This document shows, piece by piece, positions 17,756 to 27,103 of a stretch of 64,000 nt of DNA (within the stretch, counting starts at the first letter, position 1; every line of letters begins with the position of its first letter). Origin of the DNA: Clostridioides difficile_A (GTDB lineage: Bacteria; Bacillota; Clostridia; Peptostreptococcales; Peptostreptococcaceae); contig OX246690.1 of assembly GCA_945909635.1 (NCBI GenBank), positions 2,356,001 through 2,420,000 of the forward strand, given 5' to 3'. Below the pieces are notes generated by a model. The model was not told where the DNA came from and searched no databases. It saw only the letters and a list, made by a program, of their open reading frames with translations. The translations under genes and the position numbers were made by a program.

Positions 17756-19879
17756 CTATCTATTTATCTTTTCAATCTTACACTTACAACTTCTATATGC
17801 AGGGAATCCACTATAAGGGTCAAAATTATCACAAATGATGCTATTTACATCAGCTTCTCTGTATCCATGATACATATGTATATTTCTGTATAAAACTCTG
17901 TCTGTAACATTAACTTTCACATTTAAACTTCCTATCTTAGTAGTTATTTTTATATAATCTCCATTAATAACATCCAATTCTTTTGCATCTAAACTAGAAA
18001 TATCACAACTAGCTTCATTTTTTAATAGCCTTGAAAGCTTTATGTCATGAAGTCTTGAATGTAGCGCATTTGGAATTCTTGCTCCTGATGTCAATAGATG
18101 AGTATAATCACTATCTATATCATCATTAAATCCTCTATATGTTGGTAGTGCATCTAACCCAAAATCTTTATATTTTTCAATAATTACAGATTTTAATTCA
18201 AACTTAGATGTGCTAGTATCATATCCATCTCTTGTGTATGAACCTACTATGTATGGTTTAAAGTCTTTACATTTTAATGGCAAATCACTTTCTTTAAGTT
18301 TATCTACATCCACACATGTATCTTTGAACATATGTCTTATACTTGCTTCATAACCTGCCTTTAATAAGTCATCATCTATATCCATAACATTTGCTAAATC
18401 TGAAAGTATTTCTACATCTGATTTTGAATCATATAATGTATCAATAACCTTTTTAGTATATGTAATATATCCACCTGGATAACTCTTACATTCTTCTCTT
18501 TCAAAAGATGTACATGCAGGTAAAAGTATATCTGCATATTTTGATGCATCTGTCATAAATAAGTCTATATTTACAAAAAAATCTACAGTATCTAATGCTT
18601 TGAAAAGTCTGCCAGAATTAGGAAACATTCTAGCATTTATCCCATGGCAAAACAAAGCTTTTATTTCATATGGTGTTTTTTCTTCTATCTGCCTTGTTAA
18701 ATCCATAGCCTGAAATTGAGTCACCATCTCATTCCATAGAGGAAACCTTTCTCCACCAATTCTTTCATTTATATTTTTAGGTAGAACCTCTTTTACAAAA
18801 TCTTTCTCTAGTGCTTGAAATCCACCTAACTTACCAGCAAAGTAATCTTGTTTTGGTATATTACCACCTACTCTGTCATAATTACCTGTTATAGCTGATA
18901 AAGACATCATTGCTCTATAGTTTTGAAATCCATTTTGATGATGAACTATTGGAGCTGCACTTTCATTTATACAAAACGGACCTTGAGACAGTATATCTAC
19001 TGCTTTTATTATATCATCCTTAGAAATACCTGTAATCTTACTTACAGTATCTAAATCAAATGATTTAACATATTCTTTATATTCGTTAAATCCATATACA
19101 TGTTTTTCTATGTATTCTTTATCTATTAAATCTCTTTGTATAAATAGATTTGCCATACCAAGAGCCAAGGCCCCATCAGTCCCAGGTTTAACTCTCAAAT
19201 GAAGGTCTGCTATTTTTTGAGTTGTTGGTGTTATTCTAGGGTCTACAATTATAAACTTTATTCCTTTTTCTTTTAATTTTGTTAGATTTACACTATTTAA
19301 AAATTTAGAGTAGTATGGATTAAATCCCCACCCTAAGTAAGTCTTTGTATTTTCCATATCTTGCATTGTAAAGTTTCTCCCAGTCGCAACATTTCCAGCC
19401 ATCTGTGCTGATGTTGAGCATGAGCTAGATTCTGTGCCATAATTAGGAGAACCAAAGGAAGATGCAAACCTTTGTAAAAACGGTCTATACCACTTTCCAT
19501 AACCTGTAAAAAATGCTACATGCTTTGCTCCATATTCACTTTTTATTTTATTTAATTTCTCTCCTATTTCACTATAAGCCTCTTCCCATGATATTGGCTT
19601 AAACTTACCTTCACCTCTTTTACCAATTCTCTTTAATGGTGTCTTTATTCTATCTTCTCTATAGATATACTCTCTATTACAAAGACCTTTTGTACATAGC
19701 AATCCTTTGTTCATTGGATGTTCTTTTGTACCTTCTATTTTTATAATTTTACCATCTTTAACATATGCATCAATTCCACAATGTATCCCTGGAGAACAAA
19801 TATCGCACAAAGTTCTCTTTATTTCTATGCCAGTTTCTTCACATGGTATTTTAGCTTTAAGCAAATTACAACTATTCAT
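17756..19879 (-). CDS. Molybdopterin oxidoreductase, DMSO-reductase/formate-dehydrogenase superfamily
   Basis: A 707-residue catalytic subunit. An N-terminal [4Fe-4S] motif is Cys25-x2-Cys28-x5-Cys34, with a fourth Cys at 62 (LLCTKG). The bis-MGD domains follow, and a Cys in 'TESSSCSTS' (about Cys154) is the likely molybdenum ligand. The C terminus has the molydop-binding fold. No Tat signal is present, so it works in the cytoplasm. The x5 spacing differs from the common C-x2-C-x3-C. Ligand type suggests a formate-dehydrogenase-, nitrate- or polysulfide-reductase-like reaction, but the substrate is unknown. AGGAAAGGAG supports the ATG. Confidence 0.9.
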   Translation of the reverse strand: MNSCNLLKAKIPCEETGIEIKRTLCDICSPGIHCGIDAYVKDGKIIKIEGTKEHPMNKGLLCTKGLCNREYIYREDRIKTPLKRIGKRGEGKFKPISWEEAYSEIGEKLNKIKSEYGAKHVAFFTGYGKWYRPFLQRFASSFGSPNYGTESSSCSTSAQMAGNVATGRNFTMQDMENTKTYLGWGFNPYYSKFLNSVNLTKLKEKGIKFIIVDPRITPTTQKIADLHLRVKPGTDGALALGMANLFIQRDLIDKEYIEKHVYGFNEYKEYVKSFDLDTVSKITGISKDDIIKAVDILSQGPFCINESAAPIVHHQNGFQNYRAMMSLSAITGNYDRVGGNIPKQDYFAGKLGGFQALEKDFVKEVLPKNINERIGGERFPLWNEMVTQFQAMDLTRQIEEKTPYEIKALFCHGINARMFPNSGRLFKALDTVDFFVNIDLFMTDASKYADILLPACTSFEREECKSYPGGYITYTKKVIDTLYDSKSDVEILSDLANVMDIDDDLLKAGYEASIRHMFKDTCVDVDKLKESDLPLKCKDFKPYIVGSYTRDGYDTSTSKFELKSVIIEKYKDFGLDALPTYRGFNDDIDSDYTHLLTSGARIPNALHSRLHDIKLSRLLKNEASCDISSLDAKELDVINGDYIKITTKIGSLNVKVNVTDRVLYRNIHMYHGYREADVNSIICDNFDPYSGFPAYRSCKCKIEKINR

Positions 19880-20209
19880 ATTGACACTCTCCTTTCCTAA
19901 TAATAAATATAATTATTAAACTTATTATACATTCTTTTCATTCAAATATCATATTTTAAATCCTATATATTATAATATTTAAGAATATTTTAATAATAAA
20001 GCTTTATATTTCTAATATTTATTTAGATAATTATTTTTCATTCATAGTTTATAAGATAATACGACAAAAATCTAATAGTAAATTGTTATTTGCATATATC
20101 TTATGATAGATAAAAGCTATTTATATATACTTTAATTTTAGCTATAGATTTAGAGTGTAAATTAAATGCATTTAGATTATAATATATACAGTGAGGTAAG
20201 GTGAATAAA
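19880..20209. other. Divergent intergenic region between molybdoenzyme operon and SNF2 gene
   Basis: About 330 bases of very AT-rich sequence with no ORF of note. It holds the ribosome sites of both flanking genes and several TATAAT-like hexamers (for example near 20177-20184 on the plus strand), but no convincing -35 partner. No riboswitch-like GC-rich structure is seen, including no molybdenum-cofactor motif. Confidence 0.6.
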
Positions 20210-23200
20210 ATGAAAATAGATATGATATATAAATTAATAAAAAGAAATACAGAGCCATCAAGATGGTCAAGAGGTGTAAAATACTACACTAATCAGTTGG
20301 TTGATTATATAGACATAGATATTGATGACCTACAGAATAATCTGCTGACATTTCGTGGTGGAGTCAATTCTGAAGATAATTATAGCTTTTATTTTAGCTC
20401 AATAACTATAGATATAAGACATTTTAAGATAATTGAAAATGATTGTGGTTGTGCTGATTGTCAATCAAAGGGTGTAAATCAAAGAATTTTCATATGTAAA
20501 CATATAGTTGCTATTGTTATAAAAAGTTTAAGACAAATAAAAAGTAAAAAAGATGTTCCTCCTATTTTAATAGACATATTAGGTAATGATAAGGATAAAA
20601 GTTCTAATACTAATTCTAAAACTAACTTAGACTTAAGTAAGCAACTGCTTTCTTTTTTAGATAATACTAAAAGAGAAAGAGTTAATTTAGATGTATTAAT
20701 AAATATAGATTCAAATAAAGCAATTGCCGAATTTAAAATTGGAATTGACAAGATGTATATTCTAAAAAATATTACTGAATTTGCATATTCAAAACTTAAT
20801 GGATATGAATTAGATTTTGGAAAAAAATTTACTTATAATCCTAGCATTCATTATTTTGCTGATGAAGATGAGAAATTAGTAGACATTATAGAAGAATATG
20901 GCACAAATCTTTCATTCAATTTTTCTTCATCATATTCAAAGAAGTTTATGGAGATAAATGCAAGCTCTTTAAAACAGTTTTTAAATGCTATTAAATACAA
21001 AGATTTTACACTTATTTTTTCTAAAAAAGAATACCACCCAAAAATATTAAATGATACTTTGCCACTAAAATTTAATTTTAAAAATATAGAAGATAAAATA
21101 GTCTTATCTTCTCAAGATTCGCTACCTGTTCCACTTACAAAAAAAAATGATGTACTTTTATATGATGGTAATCTATACTTGTTATCACATAAAAAAGCTC
21201 ATGATTATTCAAAAATCTATCAAGTATTATCAAAATCTAAAGAACTTAAATTTGACAAGGAAGACTCTAAAGATGTTTTAGGATTATTGGTACCTAGATT
21301 AAGGGCTATATCTCAAGAAGTTTATTTAGATGACAATATAACAAATAATATAACAAAAGATTTTAGAGCTGAATTCTACTTTGATATGATTGATGGAAAC
21401 ATATGTTGTGATATAAAGTATATATATGACAATGAAGAGAAAAAATTTATACTTCCTAATACACAAAAAGAAGCTAAAATTGAGAATAAAATAACTTCTT
21501 CACAATTTATAAAGGAAAATAACAGTTATGTATTTAAAGGAAGCGATTATGACCTATTTACATTTTTAGATTCACAATTAGAATCTTTAAAAGAATTTGG
21601 AGATATATATTATTCTGAGAAGTTTAAATTGAAAAAGATATACAATTCTTCATCAATTCAAGCTTCAATCAATCAAACTAATCAAAATTATCTAGAATTT
21701 AATTTTAATATATCTGATATAAATCCAAAAGAGTACAAGTCTATTCTGAAAGCTTTTCAAGAAAAACGTACTTTTTATAAGCTTAAAGATGGAAACTTTA
21801 TAGATTTATCAGAAAGAGAGACACAAGACTTTTTTGAATTAGTTGAAAATCTAGATATAATAGATAAATCAAAAAACAACAAAATTCATAATAATAAAGC
21901 TCTATATATAAATGACATGATAAAAGGTAAAAACTTAAAGTTTATAGATGTCAAAAAAGAATTGGATAGTATTTGTGAAAAATTCAAAAACTTTGATAGT
22001 ATAAATTTGGAAATTCCAAACAACTTAAAAGCAAATCTTCGCGACTACCAAGTAAATGGTTTTAATTGGTTTAAGGTTTTAGATTATTATAAATTTGGTG
22101 GTATATTAGCTGATGAAATGGGTCTTGGTAAAACAATACAGACTATTGCATTTTTATTATCATTATCTAATAAAAAAAGTCTTATCGTTACACCCACATC
22201 ACTTATTTATAATTGGAAAAATGAATTTGAAAAATTTGCTCCAGATATAAAAGTTTTATTGATACATGGAAGTAAGAGAGATAGAGAAAAATGTTTTATG
22301 GAGTTACAAAATTTTGACATAATACTTACAACGTATGGAACCCTTAGAAATGATTTAGAAAAATATAGTGAAATAAAATTTGATTATTGTATCATAGATG
22401 AGGCTCAAAATATCAAAAATCCTGTAGCTTTGGTGACTGAATCTGTAAAAAATATAAATGCAGAAAATAAATTTGCACTTACTGGTACTCCTATGGAAAA
22501 TAATCTTCTAGAATTGTGGTCTATATTTGACTTTATAATGCCTGGTTATTTATATAGTAAAACAAAATTCCAAGAGTTGTTCATAAATAAAGAAGATAAT
22601 GTTAAAAATTTAAAAAAACTTATAAAACCTTTTATTCTTAGAAGAAGTAAAAAACAAGTTATGAAAGAGCTTCCAGATAAAATTGAGAAAAACTTTTTTG
22701 TCGAGTTAAATAAGGAACAGAAAAAGATATATAGTGTATATGCAAAAGATATACAAGACAAAATAAAAGATAAAAATCTAAAGAAAGATAAAATAGTTAT
22801 TTTTTCTTACTTAACAAAGTTAAGACAACTTTGTTTAGACCCAAGTATAGTAGTAAAAGATTATGGTAAAAAAAGTTCAAAGATTGAAACATGTTTAGAA
22901 ATACTTAGGGACAGTATAAATGAAAACCACAAGATATTACTATTTTCACAATTTACCTCTGTACTTAAAAACATAAGTAAAGAACTTGATAAGTACAAAA
23001 TTGAATACCATTATATAGATGGTAAAACTAATGCTAAAGAAAGACTTGAGCTTGTAGATGAGTTTAATAATAGTATGGATAAAAAAGTTTTTTTGATATC
23101 TCTAAAAGCAGGTGGAACTGGTCTTAACCTTACATCTGCTGATATGGTAATTCACTTCGACCCATGGTGGAATCCATCAGTGGAAAATCAGGCTAGTGAT

Positions 23201-23395
23201 AGGGCTCATAGATTTGGTCAGAAAAATTCAGTACAAGTTATAAAATTGATTGCTAAAGGAACTATAGAAGAAAAAATAATAAAATTACAAGAAAGTAAAA
23301 AAGAACTTATAAACCAATTTATAAATGGAGAATTATCCAATGAAGGTGTCTTGAAAAGCTTGTCTGATGATGAGATAATAGATTTATTTAATTAA
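20210..23395 (+). CDS. SWIM zinc-finger SNF2-family DNA helicase/ATPase
   Basis: About 1061 residues. The N-terminal SWIM zinc finger (CGCADC ... CKH, roughly residues 80-105) precedes a long variable region. The SNF2 motor starts near residue 660: DEMGLGKTIQT (Walker A), DEAQ box (IIDEAQNIKN), then the helicase C lobe with 'GGTGLNLTSADMVIHFDPWW' and HRFGQ. Bacterial members (HepA/RapA-related, SWIM type) translocate on duplex DNA; the cellular role is unclear. The frame opens at GTG 20201, but AAGGTG is best spaced for the ATG at 20210. It is monocistronic with a hairpin downstream. Confidence 0.92.
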   Translation: MKIDMIYKLIKRNTEPSRWSRGVKYYTNQLVDYIDIDIDDLQNNLLTFRGGVNSEDNYSFYFSSITIDIRHFKIIENDCGCADCQSKGVNQRIFICKHIVAIVIKSLRQIKSKKDVPPILIDILGNDKDKSSNTNSKTNLDLSKQLLSFLDNTKRERVNLDVLINIDSNKAIAEFKIGIDKMYILKNITEFAYSKLNGYELDFGKKFTYNPSIHYFADEDEKLVDIIEEYGTNLSFNFSSSYSKKFMEINASSLKQFLNAIKYKDFTLIFSKKEYHPKILNDTLPLKFNFKNIEDKIVLSSQDSLPVPLTKKNDVLLYDGNLYLLSHKKAHDYSKIYQVLSKSKELKFDKEDSKDVLGLLVPRLRAISQEVYLDDNITNNITKDFRAEFYFDMIDGNICCDIKYIYDNEEKKFILPNTQKEAKIENKITSSQFIKENNSYVFKGSDYDLFTFLDSQLESLKEFGDIYYSEKFKLKKIYNSSSIQASINQTNQNYLEFNFNISDINPKEYKSILKAFQEKRTFYKLKDGNFIDLSERETQDFFELVENLDIIDKSKNNKIHNNKALYINDMIKGKNLKFIDVKKELDSICEKFKNFDSINLEIPNNLKANLRDYQVNGFNWFKVLDYYKFGGILADEMGLGKTIQTIAFLLSLSNKKSLIVTPTSLIYNWKNEFEKFAPDIKVLLIHGSKRDREKCFMELQNFDIILTTYGTLRNDLEKYSEIKFDYCIIDEAQNIKNPVALVTESVKNINAENKFALTGTPMENNLLELWSIFDFIMPGYLYSKTKFQELFINKEDNVKNLKKLIKPFILRRSKKQVMKELPDKIEKNFFVELNKEQKKIYSVYAKDIQDKIKDKNLKKDKIVIFSYLTKLRQLCLDPSIVVKDYGKKSSKIETCLEILRDSINENHKILLFSQFTSVLKNISKELDKYKIEYHYIDGKTNAKERLELVDEFNNSMDKKVFLISLKAGGTGLNLTSADMVIHFDPWWNPSVENQASDRAHRFGQKNSVQVIKLIAKGTIEEKIIKLQESKKELINQFINGELSNEGVLKSLSDDEIIDLFN

Positions 23396-23410
23396 AGTAT
23401 TTAACCTTAC

Positions 23411-23454
23411 AGCTTAACTATATAAATTTATTCTAAAATTTATATAGTTAAGCT
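23411..23454 (+). terminator. Hairpin after the SNF2 gene
   Basis: A perfect 19-bp inverted repeat (AGCTTAACTATATAAATTT and its complement) with a six-base loop begins 15 bases after the stop codon. The following ACATTTTATG is only partly T-rich. It may work from both sides, since the convergent hydrolase ends at 23500. Confidence 0.7.
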
Positions 23455-23499
23455 ACATTTTATGTAAATACTAAAACTTTAAATAATCATATTACTAAA

Positions 23500-24264
23500 T
23501 TATTCTTTTAAAAATTCCTTTGCTACATTTGAAAAATTCAATCCATTTGATAAAATGGCTGGATGACCACCTTCATCAAACAAGTACATTTTACAATTAT
23601 TAATTTTTTCAATAAGTGCTGAAAAAGTATTTTCAAAAAAATCAGGAGATACTAAAGATACAAACTCATCTTCTTTACTTCCTGTTAAAAGTACATCTGG
23701 TTGCATAGTTTCTAGAGGTTTATGAAAAAATTTACCTATAGTTTTATAGTGTTCAAAAATAGCTTCTGTATCATTATCTACAACTTTTTCCCAGTTGTCT
23801 CCTTGATTATAAATATAAAAAGCTTTTGCCCCAGCATCCTTTTTTGATTCTTCACGCTCTATCTTCACATTTTTTACAAATGACTCTAAAGGAACTTCTC
23901 CCTCAAAACTGTCTGCTATTACTTTATTAACTAAGTCAGGTCTTTCAAGGGCAACATTTAATGCTACAAGAGCCCCTCCACTACTTCCAATTATATTTAC
24001 CTTTTTATAATTCATTTTTTCTAAAAAGCATATAACCTGCATAGCCTCATCAAACCATAAATCTACAGAGAATTTATCCACCATTTCAGATTCACCATGA
24101 CCTACAAAATCTATTAATATTACCTTATATTCATCTTTGTAAAAATCAACTACTTCATTAAACATCTTAGAAGAAGCAGTATTACCATGTAAAAAAAGTA
24201 ATGGTATACCCTCTCCTATCTCGTTATAGTAACATTTCTTGTCATTATAAGTGAAATATGCCAT
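23500..24264 (-). CDS. Alpha/beta-fold hydrolase
   Basis: A 254-residue serine hydrolase. The oxyanion region is LFLHGNTAS, the nucleophile elbow GSSGGA (Ser near 95), the acid is probably Asp in 'SKEDEFVSL', and the base His is in 'FDEGGHPA' near the C terminus. No signal peptide is present. Ester or carboxyl-ester bonds are likely targets, but the substrate cannot be told. It stands alone between a convergent helicase gene and the DEAD-box gene. Confidence 0.87.
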   Translation of the reverse strand: MAYFTYNDKKCYYNEIGEGIPLLFLHGNTASSKMFNEVVDFYKDEYKVILIDFVGHGESEMVDKFSVDLWFDEAMQVICFLEKMNYKKVNIIGSSGGALVALNVALERPDLVNKVIADSFEGEVPLESFVKNVKIEREESKKDAGAKAFYIYNQGDNWEKVVDNDTEAIFEHYKTIGKFFHKPLETMQPDVLLTGSKEDEFVSLVSPDFFENTFSALIEKINNCKMYLFDEGGHPAILSNGLNFSNVAKEFLKE

Positions 24265-24437
24265 ACATTCCCTCCTCTAATATCTTTATAAATATATGTT
24301 TATAACTTATATCCATAGTGACTATTATTATAAACACATAAGACCATTATAACTTACTTTTTAAAGTTTCGTAACTCAATAATTTTTTGAAAATATAAAA
24401 TTATTTTATTAAACTTAATTCACACTCTTAACTTCAA

Positions 24438-25931
24438 CTATCTCATATCTCTCTTTACCTTAACCATCTTTTTCTTTATAGGTATTTCCTTATATTTTTT
24501 TGATATTAAGTCTCCTTTATAATTCAATATATCTACATATGAACACAAATCTTGAACTTCTATTACACCTATATCATCATTAGCAATTTCTTTTAGGTTA
24601 CTGAACGCCCCAACTATATCTAAAACTCTTATTTTCTTTTTTTTACCAGCATTTAAATATAATCTTACCACTTCATCTTCTGAATTTAGTTTTGTATCTT
24701 TGCCCTTTTGATAACTTTTACTGACTTTCTTTCTTTTTAATGCTTCTTTTAAAAGTTCTTTTGAATATTCATCAAACAATCTTTTCCCTGATATAACTTT
24801 ACTTTTCTCTATTTCAGGTATTTCATATATTTTATATCCTATATATTCTTCTATGCCTTCTATATATTTTTCATCCCACGTATCCACTATAGTAATAGCT
24901 TTTCCACTACTTCCTTTTCTTCCAGTTCTTCCTATTCTGTGTATGTAGTTTTCCTTATCATAAGGTACATCATAGTTTACAACTAAAGAAATATCATCGA
25001 TATGTATTCCTCTAGATGCTACATCACTACTAACTAACACATTGAATTTTAGGTCTTTAAAATCTTTAATTACAAATATTCTTTTTTCTTGTGATAAATC
25101 AGCGTGTAACTGCCTTACCAAAAAACCATCTTTACTCATCTTATTATATAGTCTAGATACTTTTTCTCTAGTATTACAAAAAATTATTATACTCTTCGGA
25201 TTTTCACTGTATATTAAATTTTTTAAAATTATATACTTATCTTGTTCATTTACTTTTATTATTCTATCATCTATTTGTTTTACTTTCTCATTATTCTTAT
25301 CTTCATTTTCACCTACATTTATAATGCCATAGTTTGGCATATATTTTTCACATATATATTTTATTTCTTCACTCATTGTAGCTGAAAATAGTCCTATTGT
25401 TTTCTCTTTAGGTAAACTTGATAATATTTTTTCCATTTGCTCAACAAAACCTTTATTAAACATTTTATCAGCTTCATCTATTACTAAATACTTTATATTT
25501 TCCAACTTAATAGTACCTTTATTTATATGGTCAATTATTCTGCCTGGAGTAGCTACAACAACATGAACTCTTTGCTTTAATTCTGATATTTGTTCTTTTA
25601 TAGGTTGCTTACCAAAGATAGCACTACATCTAACTTTCTTTAATCTCCCTATTCCTGATATCTCCTCTTTCACCTGTAAAGCTAATTCTCTTGTTGGAAC
25701 AACTATAAGTGCTTGAATATTATTGTACTCTACATCTATATTCTCACATACAGGTATCGCAAAACTTGCTGTTTTTCCACTTCCTGTTTTTGATTTCACT
25801 GCTATGTTTTGACCATTTAACAGTTTTGGAATAACCTCTATTTGTACTCTAGAAGGTATATTATATTCTAAATTTTTCAATGACTTAAGTATCTTTTCGT
25901 TTAATTTAAATTTTTCGAATGTATATTTCAT
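24438..25931 (-). CDS. DEAD-box ATP-dependent RNA helicase with DbpA-like RNA-binding domain
   Basis: A 497-residue helicase: Q motif near the N terminus, Walker A KTGSGKT, DEAD box (VIDEADKMF), SAT motif and HRIGRTGRKG. The C-terminal segment after about residue 415 ('EVVRLYLNAGKKKKIRVLDIVGAFS' region) resembles the DbpA RNA-recognition domain, which in YxiN/DbpA binds 23S rRNA hairpin 92. A role in 50S subunit assembly or cold-related RNA remodelling is therefore likely. An AAGGTGG ribosome site precedes the ATG. It is a single-gene unit. Confidence 0.93.
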   Translation of the reverse strand: MKYTFEKFKLNEKILKSLKNLEYNIPSRVQIEVIPKLLNGQNIAVKSKTGSGKTASFAIPVCENIDVEYNNIQALIVVPTRELALQVKEEISGIGRLKKVRCSAIFGKQPIKEQISELKQRVHVVVATPGRIIDHINKGTIKLENIKYLVIDEADKMFNKGFVEQMEKILSSLPKEKTIGLFSATMSEEIKYICEKYMPNYGIINVGENEDKNNEKVKQIDDRIIKVNEQDKYIILKNLIYSENPKSIIIFCNTREKVSRLYNKMSKDGFLVRQLHADLSQEKRIFVIKDFKDLKFNVLVSSDVASRGIHIDDISLVVNYDVPYDKENYIHRIGRTGRKGSSGKAITIVDTWDEKYIEGIEEYIGYKIYEIPEIEKSKVISGKRLFDEYSKELLKEALKRKKVSKSYQKGKDTKLNSEDEVVRLYLNAGKKKKIRVLDIVGAFSNLKEIANDDIGVIEVQDLCSYVDILNYKGDLISKKYKEIPIKKKMVKVKRDMR

Positions 25932-26255
25932 ATATTACCACCTTATTATATTTATCTTATCTCTTATATTTTTCTACATTATCTTATTATAATACAAGGT
26001 TGTAACATTTTTATATTATTTATTATACTTAAATAATATCTATATTATATAAAGTTACAGTTTAGTTCTAAATAAATTATAGATTTATATTTAAATACCC
26101 CTTGAATATATTGATAAATCAATACTTTCAAGGGGTATTTCTTGTGGATAACTAAACTAATGTATCTTTTACAGGTTTAAATTATACCAATATATTGTGT
26201 TTTAGTTTGTATCTAAAATTAAAAGGTATTAATCAACACCTAAGTCACCATAATC
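25932..26255. other. Intergenic region between the DEAD-box and amidase genes
   Basis: About 324 bases. It holds the DEAD-box ribosome site at 25936-25942, a TATAAT-type hexamer on the minus strand near 25991-25996 without a clear -35, and the amidase hairpin at 26093-26140. Nothing else was recognised. Confidence 0.55.
26093..26140 (-). terminator. Hairpin downstream of the amidase gene
   Basis: An inverted repeat with outer arms AAATACCCCTTGAA and TTCAAGGGGTATTT (one mismatch region towards the loop). It lies about 115 bases past the amidase stop on the minus strand. The G-C-rich core CCCC/GGGG is strong for this AT-rich genome, but the tail is A/T mixed rather than a pure T-run. Confidence 0.65.
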
Positions 26256-26798
26256 TCACATACTTATATCTTTGTTTAATATACCTTCTGCAATTAATCG
26301 TGCTATATAATCATAACCTGCTTCATTGGCTTTATTACAATCATCCACATTATCACAGAAAAAACTTTCAATCTGTATTGCAACTGGATTTGTGTTTCTC
26401 AATATATATAAATTTTCTCTTTTTTTAGCTCCTCTATTTTCAAATAATTCTCCAAGTTTATTAGATACTCTTTTAGCATATTCTAATCCTTCATTACCAT
26501 AATAAAGCACTTCTGCGCCAGATTTTGTTCCATCACCTTTATTTAAATGTAGCTCTACTAGTAAATCGTATTTGCCACTATTTACTTTTGGAACTCTATA
26601 GAAAAATTCTTCTCTTTCTGACATAAAATGCCTTTCTGGACAAACTATTACATCTACTGTATTACCTTGACTTATAAGCATCTCAGCTAACATAGGAGCT
26701 AATTTTTTGTTATAATTGTATTCATCAACTATGCCACTTACACCTGTACTTTTACCACCCTTTAGTATACTATGACCTACTGTTATGCATATTTTCAT
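26256..26798 (-). CDS. CD27L-like N-acetylmuramoyl-L-alanine amidase (stand-alone catalytic domain)
   Basis: A 180-residue Amidase_3-type zinc enzyme that cleaves the lactyl-L-Ala bond of peptidoglycan. Zinc ligands His9 (VGHS), Glu26 (VDEY) and His84 (VELHLN) and catalytic Glu144 (QIESFF) fall at the same numbers I recall for the phage lysin CD27L. The C-terminal wall-binding/autocleavage domain of CD27L is absent: the protein ends after 'IARLIAEGILNKDISM'. There is no signal peptide and no holin next to it. It may be a domesticated phage lysin acting in sporulation or mother-cell lysis. Confidence 0.9.
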   Translation of the reverse strand: MKICITVGHSILKGGKSTGVSGIVDEYNYNKKLAPMLAEMLISQGNTVDVIVCPERHFMSEREEFFYRVPKVNSGKYDLLVELHLNKGDGTKSGAEVLYYGNEGLEYAKRVSNKLGELFENRGAKKRENLYILRNTNPVAIQIESFFCDNVDDCNKANEAGYDYIARLIAEGILNKDISM

Positions 26799-27103
26799 TT
26801 ACCTTTTTCACCTTCTTTTAAGCCAATTTTTATATAATAGTAATATGATTTTAAAGTTATTACTAATAATAATATATTAATTGAAGAAGGCAAAAGTTCT
26901 CTGTGATTATCATTTTTTTAACATATTTGTCTTATTTTATCATAAATCTACACTTTTAAAATATTATATTATACTTATTATTTAGAATTACTTAAAATTA
27001 AGAATTTCTATTAATTATTTATATATACAATATATATCAATATCTATGTTTTTCTATCTAATAAAATGCTAGCTTAATAAATTTAATTTTTAACTTTGAA
27101 GAG
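26799..27103. other. Intergenic region without recognisable features
   Basis: About 305 very AT-rich bases between the amidase start and the end of the DUF11-like gene. It holds the amidase ribosome site (GAAGGTG near 26806-26815) and presumably its promoter; I could not pick out a convincing -35/-10 pair or a terminator. Confidence 0.5.

Noticed and set aside
24379..24406. A/T inverted repeat downstream of the DEAD-box gene
   Set aside because: Nine-base A/T-only arms without a T-run; expected by chance in this base composition.
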